DNA of 64,000 nucleotides, taken from Argopecten irradians (Eukaryota; Mollusca; Bivalvia; Pectinida; Pectinidae). A program made the translations under genes and the position numbers. The stretch spans positions 52,093,997-52,157,996 of the forward strand of contig NC_091135.1 in assembly GCF_041381155.1 (NCBI RefSeq). The letters are read 5' to 3'. The notes beneath the pieces are model-generated. The model was not told the origin of the DNA. It ran no database searches and saw only the letters and a list, made by a program, of their open reading frames with translations. Positions 56,901 through 64,000 of the stretch are shown in pieces (the first letter of the stretch is position 1; the number at the start of each line of letters is the position of its first letter).

Positions 56901-58987
56901 AGATGTTAGAGCATAAATGATATTCATTATATATGTCTAATTAACACAAACAAGAGGCCCAGAGGGCCTGTATCGCTCACCTGGTTTGTAATGCCTAGGA
57001 ATGTTCTGAATACAAGTTCATTGTTTCTTTTCTGAAGGAATTTGAATATTTACCTCTAATTCCCCTATTGGGCCCCACTCTTTCTGCTCAAGGGTGTCAA
57101 AGCCAAAATTTATACAAATTCTGTTAACCCCAAGGATATTTCTGGGCCAAATTTGGTTAAAATCCAAGCAGAACTATATGGCTATTAGCGATTTATCGGA
57201 TTTACCTCTATTTCCCCTATTGGGCCCCACCCCTCCTGCCCCCAGGGGGTCAGAGCCAAAATTTATACAATTTTCTGTTCTCCTTAGCCCAAGGATGCAT
57301 TTCTAGCCAAATTTGGTTACAATCCATGCAGAACTCTAGGACAAGTAGCGATTTATAGGATTTACCTCTATTTCCCCTATTGGGCCCCATCCCTCTTGCC
57401 CCCAGGGGATCAGAGCCAAAATTTATACAAGTTCTGTTCCCCTTCCCCCAAGGATGTTTCTGGTCAAATTTGGTTACAATCCATGCAGAACTCTAGGATA
57501 AGTAGCGATTTATAAGATTACCTCTATTTCCCCTATTGGGCCCCGCCCGTCCTGCCCCCGGGGGAGTCAGAGCCAAAATTTATACAAGTTCTGTTCCCCT
57601 TCCCCCAAAGATGTTTGTGGCCAAATTTGGTTACAATCCATGCAGAACTCTAGGACAAGTAGCGTTTTATAGGATTTACCTCTATTTCCCCTATTGGGCC
57701 CCGCCCCTCCTGCCCCCAGGGGGTCAGAGCAAAAATTCATACAAGTTCTGTTCCCCTTCCCCCAAGGATGTTTGTGGCCAAATTTGGTTAAAATCCCTGC
57801 AGAACTCTAGGTCAAGTAGCGATTCATAGGATTTACCTCTATTTCCCCTATTGGGCCCCGCCCCTCCTGCCCCCAGGGGGTCAGAGCAAAAATTCATACA
57901 AGTTCTGTTCCCCTTCCCCCAAGGATGTTTGTGGCCAAATTTGGTTAAAATCCCTGCAGAACTCTAGGTCAAGTAGCGATTCATAGGATTTACCTCTATT
58001 TCCCCTATTGGGCCCCGCCCCTCCTGCCCCCAGGGGGTCAGAACCAAAATTTATACAAGTTCTGTTCCCCTTCCCCTAAGGATGTTTGTGGCCATATTTG
58101 GTTACAATCCATGCAGAACTGTAGGACAAGTAGCGATTCATAGGATTTACCTCTATTTCCCCTATTGGGCCCCGCCCCTCTTGCCCCCAGGGGGTCAGAG
58201 CCTAAATTTACACAAGTTCTGTTCCCCTTCCGCCAAGGATGTTTGTGGCCAAATATGGTTACAATCCATGCAGAACTCAAGGACAAGTAGCGATTTATAG
58301 GATTTACCTCTATTTCCCCTATTGGGCCCCGCCCCTCCTGCCCCCAGGGGGTCAGAGCATAAATTTATACAAGTTCTGTTCCCCTTCCCCCAAGGATGTT
58401 TGTGGCCAAATGTGGTTACAATTCATGCAGAACTCTAGGACAAGTAGCGTTTTATAGGATTTACCTTTATTTTCCCTATTGGGCCCCGCCCCTCCTGCCC
58501 CCGGGGAGTCAGAGCCAAAATTTATACAAGTTCTGTTCCCCTTTCCCCAAGGATGTTTGTGGCCAAATTTGGTTACAATCTATGCAGAACTCTATGACTA
58601 GTAGCGATTTAAAGGAAATGTTGACGGACGGACGGACGACGGACGACGGACGGACGGACGACGGACGACGGACGCCGCGCCATGACATAAGCTCACCGGC
58701 CCTTCGGGCCAGGTGAGCTAAAAATCATATAAAATAATTTGTTTTGCCTTTGGTGCATGCGCAATCAGTATTTCATTCCATATAGAATCATATTGTGCAA
58801 CGGAATATTTTTCGGAATGCAATAATTGTTTTTCATATTTTTAACTTGAATTAAAATTAGAAGCTCAAAGTTTCCAATGGTGGTAATGGTGTAAAATAAG
58901 TAACTTTTGTAACTGAAGAAAAGTACTAAATCGTCTGCTCCTGTTTTTTATTGTGAAAAAATACTATTTGACAGCGGTGGAGCATCT
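56901..58987. mobile_element. TTAA MITE copy 2, split by T4
   Basis: 56901-56948 matches the left part of the MITE at 8522 (GAGCATAAATGATATTCATT, TCTAATTAACACAAA) and 58726-58987 matches its right part (GCCTTTGGTGCATGCGCAA ... GCGGTGGAGCATCT, then TTAA). T4 sits in between. The left terminus has lost about 12 bp of the TIR. Confidence 0.8.
56949..58725 (+). mobile_element. Helitron-like tandem-repeat element T4 (complete)
   Basis: AACAAGAGGCCCAGAGGGCC, GCTCACCTGG head; about ten 157-bp units; GGAC microsatellite (58623-58672); 3' hairpin CTCACCGGCCC-TTC-GGGCCAGGTGAG and CTAAAAAT. It is the best preserved copy and its target sequence is known from the MITE at 8.5 kb. Confidence 0.85.
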
Positions 58988-61900
58988 TTAAGAAAAAACT
59001 TAAGAAAAATAAAGGAAATATGTTGTACAAAGATTTTTGACATTTTTTTTTCCAAATGATTCAAAGACAAAATAAGCTCCATTCCATATAATTACTTTAC
59101 CTTTCAAGTACACTTTTGTTTTGTAAAAAAAAAAAAAAACTACTTACCTCTGCTATTATATTACCTTTACCTATCCTACTTATTTAGACAGGATCAGAGA
59201 AGGGGAAAGACATTTTTTCTAGGGATCCCGGATGGCCTTATTTATATACAATAAGCACATGTACAGGATATTAGGTCTAAACTCTTCTACAACCAAAGGC
59301 AATGCAACCATAACATGTTTCACACCAACATGAATCATGTAATCTAAGTAATTAGACCCCAATATGTTGTCAGTACAATAACTCATCACAGCAGGCCTAG
59401 GGCATTCAATTCTCATCCTCTGGCATTTGACTCTTTGTTGAAAGTACTTGTAGCATAGCATTATAATACATTATCAAAGTAAACAGACTTGTCTGTGAAG
59501 GTAACCATATATATAGTTAAGAATCTTTCACACTGAGGGTCCGAATTAACAAATCATTTACGATCACACAATTAACATAAAGTAGACACACTTGTTTCCT
59601 GCTGATTTGTATTGTAAACTGGAAATGTTGACAACGCGTGTTGATATAGTAATTAACACTTTAGCAGTAGACTTTAAACATTGGTCTAAGCCAGAGTGAC
59701 ATTGACAACAAACTTATCTGACATATGTAATCCTTGTCTTATATAAGATGTTTATCTCGTTGTTACATAATGATCTTACAGCTTTCAACAATACATCTTT
59801 TTCTGATTGTAACAACAGTATCAAACATCAAATACCATCAAACACTTAAATATGCGCATATACAAAGACTCTTATTTTCATATACTGCTTACAAAAATTC
59901 CCTAGTAATAAATTATAAGCATGTAATTTTTAAAGTATTTGGTTTAGGAATTAAACTATTATATCTTACGTATATAAGTGATTTTCAAGTTCATATATAT
60001 GTTTTGTTGTTGCTTGTAAATTTTCTCTCCATAAAAGCCAGTATTTCTTGTGTAACAATTAAGTCAGACTGCATGATTTAAATTCATAAAAGTTGACATT
60101 TCACTGTCTGTTTGTTCATTTATGTGCTCCTCACAATCTATATGAAATGTTTCATAAAATATCCAATACATTTATGTGTACATCCTCAAAAAATTTAGTT
60201 TTATAAAATGGGATAGGGAAATGGTATGTTTAAATTGTTGTGAAAGTCTGTATGACCCATGAAAGACCATCTGGGTTGGTTGACAGACCTAATTTATTTA
60301 ATGCTTTCAGTGTGCTTTTGGTGTTTTCTATAAAACAATATAATGTGTCTCTCACATTAAAGAGGGCATGTCATTAAATGCAACATCCATGCATTGATAG
60401 TTACTAAGTTTAAGGCCTGTGAAACATACTATTGCTAACTGGAGGGAGGTGTCAAATTTGTATTGTTTGTGTTATTGCAATTTCAAAAATGTCATTTTTC
60501 TTTAACTCTTTTCAAAAAATTTCTTTTTCTCGAATTCTTACAAATTGTTGATGTAGATTCATGCATGACTTGGCTAACAGCCAGCCCAGTTTCACCAGTA
60601 CATACCAATGTAGGCCTACATATTATTCAGAACTTACAGAAGCTAGGCCTAAATAGGTCATGGTGGGTACACATGTTCAACAATATGAACATTACACATC
60701 TATTGTGATATACATAAAAAAAAAGGCCTAGTCTGCCTAAGGAAGCTTAATAAAACAAGAAAATTAAGATATTGATGGTGTCCCTGTTGTGTTATTAAAA
60801 GCTCTTCTCTGATAGAAATGTGGACATAACTTTAAACCCCTTCCAGTGTTCTTATTTTTGTAAGACACCGTGTTCCATGTTATGATGTATCATTTATTCG
60901 TCGCATGTTACTAAAACACTCAATTAAAATTGATATTCATATAACATACAAATTGGGAGCTTAAAATCACTGTTTATTTTTGCTACATCAACATGATACA
61001 TGACTATAAGGCATATGGCAATGAAATGTATGGCGGGAACAGTAGGCAAACTTAGACAACAATAAATTGAAATAAAACTGACTTGTCCTACATGAAAGTA
61101 TCAAAAGCATTTAGCTAAAAACTAATGTGAGTATTTTGCTTCCATTGTTGTATGCTTGTAATGGTGCAAATTACTTGAAATATGCCAACTTTTGCAAGTT
61201 TCTCTCGCCTCCCCCTCTCATTCGCAGCCGTCGATCCGGTTGATGGCAGGTGGTTTAGTTTCGTATTTTATTTCGCGCATAATAAACTCATCGTTGCTTT
61301 TCTCCGGGTTGCGAGATAATTCCCAAGATGTTCCGAATATAATCACGCAGTTAGAAGCACAGGGACATGAAAATTAGGCATAAACTTATAGGCCTATATT
61401 TTATATATTGATATGTTATTCTATTCCCTAGTGACCAAAGATAATTCTTAATTATTTAAGAAGGAGTATAGTTTAAAAAAAGAAATGAATTGCACTAAAA
61501 ATCTTAGAATGATCTTATGGCGTAACGGTTTATTTCTTTTATTTTGTTTGTGTAAGTTACAATCAATACACTGAATACAGATATCTCTAATCAAGATATA
61601 TCGGTGTGAGATACGAGATATTTTTATCACATTTAGAGACTTTTATAAAAGTAATTAAGGACAGTGACCTGCATGATTCTAACAAGTTAAAATCAAATGG
61701 AACCCTGTGTAAAATTATCGCTTTTAAAGTTCACTAAAAGATGCATAACAAGCAGCATTAATACTCATTTATATTTCCAACTTCAAAAACCTCATAACAA
61801 AAATGAAAAAAAAAATATAACTATACTCTGGTATGAAATACAATGTGCACATCGCAGGCGCACATACACGTTTTGTTTTAGGAAGAGTATATTAATTTAT

Positions 61901-62470
61901 GTAACAGAGGTCTTGGTAATATCATAGACAGAGACAGTTATATGTCTCTAGTAATATCAAGTTTGTTTTCTATCAAGTTTGTTTTGTTAGATTACTAAGT
62001 ATCCTTTGTGTACCGAAAGCGCTCGTGCAATGCTTGTCCGATAAACCTGCCCATATCATTAGGGTTTTAATGCATGAGCTTTTTGGTACAAACCTGGATG
62101 CCTGAATATTTAAGTCTATAAGCAATGACAATGTTCAAATCTGTCAATGCATGTTAGTCTTTGACAGAAAACTGTTTAATTTGTTCTGACTCTACATGAT
62201 TTGAAGCCGTTTTAGTAGTGTTACTGCTTGAGTTTATGCCGCGGAACTATTCGCCATTTGTCAACTTTATATTAGAAAAAACCTAAGCACATACCTTCTG
62301 CTGATTGTAAAAATGGCAGTTGCATTTTTTTTTTTTATTAAAAAAATATTTGACTGGCACTACGTTTATCATATAGAGAAAAGTGTCATGACATTTTTAT
62401 TTTTATAAAAAAAGTAATGCCAGGCTGCTCTGGCAGGATGGTTTTCTGATTTTAGGAAGAAACAACATCG
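58988..62470. other. AT-rich DNA upstream of gene 3, no gene recognised
   Basis: No exon with protein-like sequence. The CpG-richer stretch near 61200-61330 (CGCAGCCGTCGATCCGG) could hold the gene 3 promoter; this is a guess from composition only. Confidence 0.35.
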
Positions 62471-62684
62471 TCAACGCGTCATGCAATATGCACAACTAGG
62501 GCCCTAGGGAACCTACATATGAAATTTGAGAAAGATCCCTTCAGCCCTTTCTGAGAAATAGCGGTAACAAGAAATGTTAACGGACGGAAGGACGGACGGA
62601 CGGACGGACGGAAGGACGGACCACGGACCACGGACAAAAAGCGATTTGAATAGCCCACCATCTGATGATTGTGGGCTAAAAATA
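62471..62684 (+). mobile_element. Helitron-like element T9, 3' fragment
   Basis: AATATGCACAACTAGGGCCC, a degenerate (GGAC)n at 62577-62632, then hairpin TAGCCCACCATC-TGAT-GATTGTGGGCTA, with CTAA overlapping its end. It belongs to the T7/T8 group. Confidence 0.7.
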
Positions 62685-64000
62685 CCTTAATATTACAAAC
62701 GTTTGTAACCAATGCTTAACTTCGATAATATAACGATTGATATCATGACCAGTGACATAGATGTGTACTAAAGTTATCAATTAGTTAATAATTAGATTAA
62801 TTAAGTCCATTATATTCTGTATTATATCTATATGTTGTGTTGATTGTATTATACTAATGCTATGTTGGTTGTGTTCCGTCATGTCAAAATGAAATACATT
62901 GATTTGACCTCTTGTTACACACGTAAGTGTGTCAGAGCGAAATAAAGAAATATGTTAAAGTTATCAAAGAGGGATGGGTAACGTACGTGCTAATGGTATT
63001 TGTGCTCGACGACCCTATTTATGTTATGCCGTTTGATAGTAATTTTAAACATTTTTTCTTCATTCTTTAATAATATATCTAAAACGTTTCAGAAAAATAG
63101 ATTATTTTCAGATTTATTTTTAGAGTACTAGCATTATTTCACCAGAATTTCGGGCTTTACAATGATTTGCCTTACAGGAGACTGAAAATAAGCTACTGTT
63201 TATAAAAAATGAGAAACTAGAGTGTCCATAACTCGTTTGTAGGGGTCTTATATGGACATATTGACACTCTGTGGGTCCAAATAGATATAAAGTGTAACCA
63301 ATTCTCAAGCCCCTGTTATTTGCCCCTGTAAATTGCGGTAATCCCCTCTATGTTCTAAGAAACATGTATACATGCAGTATCTATCTTATAACCATATTAA
63401 TCCCATAATGTTTTTATCGTGTAAGGATTCAGAAACCGCTCTATGAGCATATTCAATGCAATTTACTATTCCGGATTCACAAAACAGATTGCCGTTTTGC
63501 GTGTACATAAACTACATCCGGGTTACTGTAATGGATGCGCCCATGGATTGACCCATGTGTCAAATATAGCAGAGATTAGGGATGGCTGTTTACTTGAGAC
63601 GGAAGTTCATAAGAAGCGTAAGTAATTATACAAAATGTTCACACAGTAAAATGTTAACACAATATCATGCACTTAAATAAAGATTCATTTTGAAACAATT
63701 TATTAGACGACAGACTCTTACATGTCGGTGTTGGTTGTTTTTTGTTGACATCTCAGGAGCTTGACGTTCTGTCAATGATAGTGATATGTAGACTATGTTG
63801 ACTAGCATAGATATATACAAATATCTCCTATATACTGAATAAAACATCAGGAAGGAAATGTACCGTTGGCCATTTTTATATAGTGTATAGGGGGCTATAT
63901 CACCTGGTTGCATGAAAAAATATCGATCACTTCAAGTTTCCCCTTCAACTGCTTTTTAATAAGACTAAAAATATAAATTTAAGGCAAAGCCTCAGAAGAG
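62685..64000. other. Right end of window, no confirmed gene
   Basis: AT-rich. One possible first exon on the plus strand at 63582-63617 is discussed under findings. Nothing else recognised. Confidence 0.35.

Noticed and set aside
62880..62970. AATAAAG near 62940 as the 3' end of a gene from the left
   Set aside because: No coding exon precedes it on the plus strand within several kb.

Overview
This is a window of animal nuclear DNA: AT-rich, with intron-containing genes, GT-AG splice sites and many small transposable elements. The proteins are bilaterian. The repeats, including several families that begin AACAAGAGGCCC and carry ~157-170 bp internal tandem units, look like those of bivalve molluscs. 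I therefore favour a bivalve or another lophotrochozoan; this is inference. No bacterial operon, CRISPR array, rRNA gene or confident tRNA gene was seen.

Three protein genes can be built exon by exon with matching splice phases. (1) Minus strand, 189-3680: the first four coding exons of CNOT10, a CCR4-NOT deadenylase subunit; the gene runs off the left edge. (2) Plus strand, 7045-20384: a complete eight-exon PIP4P/TMEM55 gene (lysosomal phosphatidylinositol-4,5-bisphosphate 4-phosphatase, 253 aa). It has a possible alternative first exon at 5518-5560 and two MITF/TFEB-type E-boxes next to the main start. (3) Minus strand, 32277-56155: a 13-exon gene for a 693-aa protein that I do not recognise. 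Its C-terminal part has a Y-x4-L-I motif of the eIF4E-binding type. Genes 1 and 2 are head to head; genes 2 and 3 are tail to tail.

The rest is mostly repeats. 3.8-5 kb: two copies of a MULE-like MITE beside the CNOT10 start. 6.4-10.5 kb: hairpin MITEs, a TTAA-flanked MITE and a probable solo LTR. 11.3-12.7, 17.9-19.4, 27.0-27.8, 52.7-53.8 and 56.9-58.7 kb: Helitron-like elements with internal tandem repeats. 14.8-15.7 kb: a 17-copy minisatellite directly after a splice donor. 22.7-23.1 kb: a poly(A)-tailed retroposon flanked by 99-bp direct repeats. 27.8-29.8 kb: a C-rich minisatellite. 33.1-44.0 kb: a 9.5-kb and a 1.3-kb TA-flanked insertion. Both can be read as insertions because an uninterrupted relative of the target lies at 48.2-48.7 kb. 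The last 5 kb hold no convincing gene.

The observations most worth following are the alternative PIP4P first exon that lacks the lysosomal dileucine motif, the unrecognised gene with an eIF4E-binding-like motif, compensatory changes in the terminal stems of the Helitron-like families, and the nested TA-flanked insertions.
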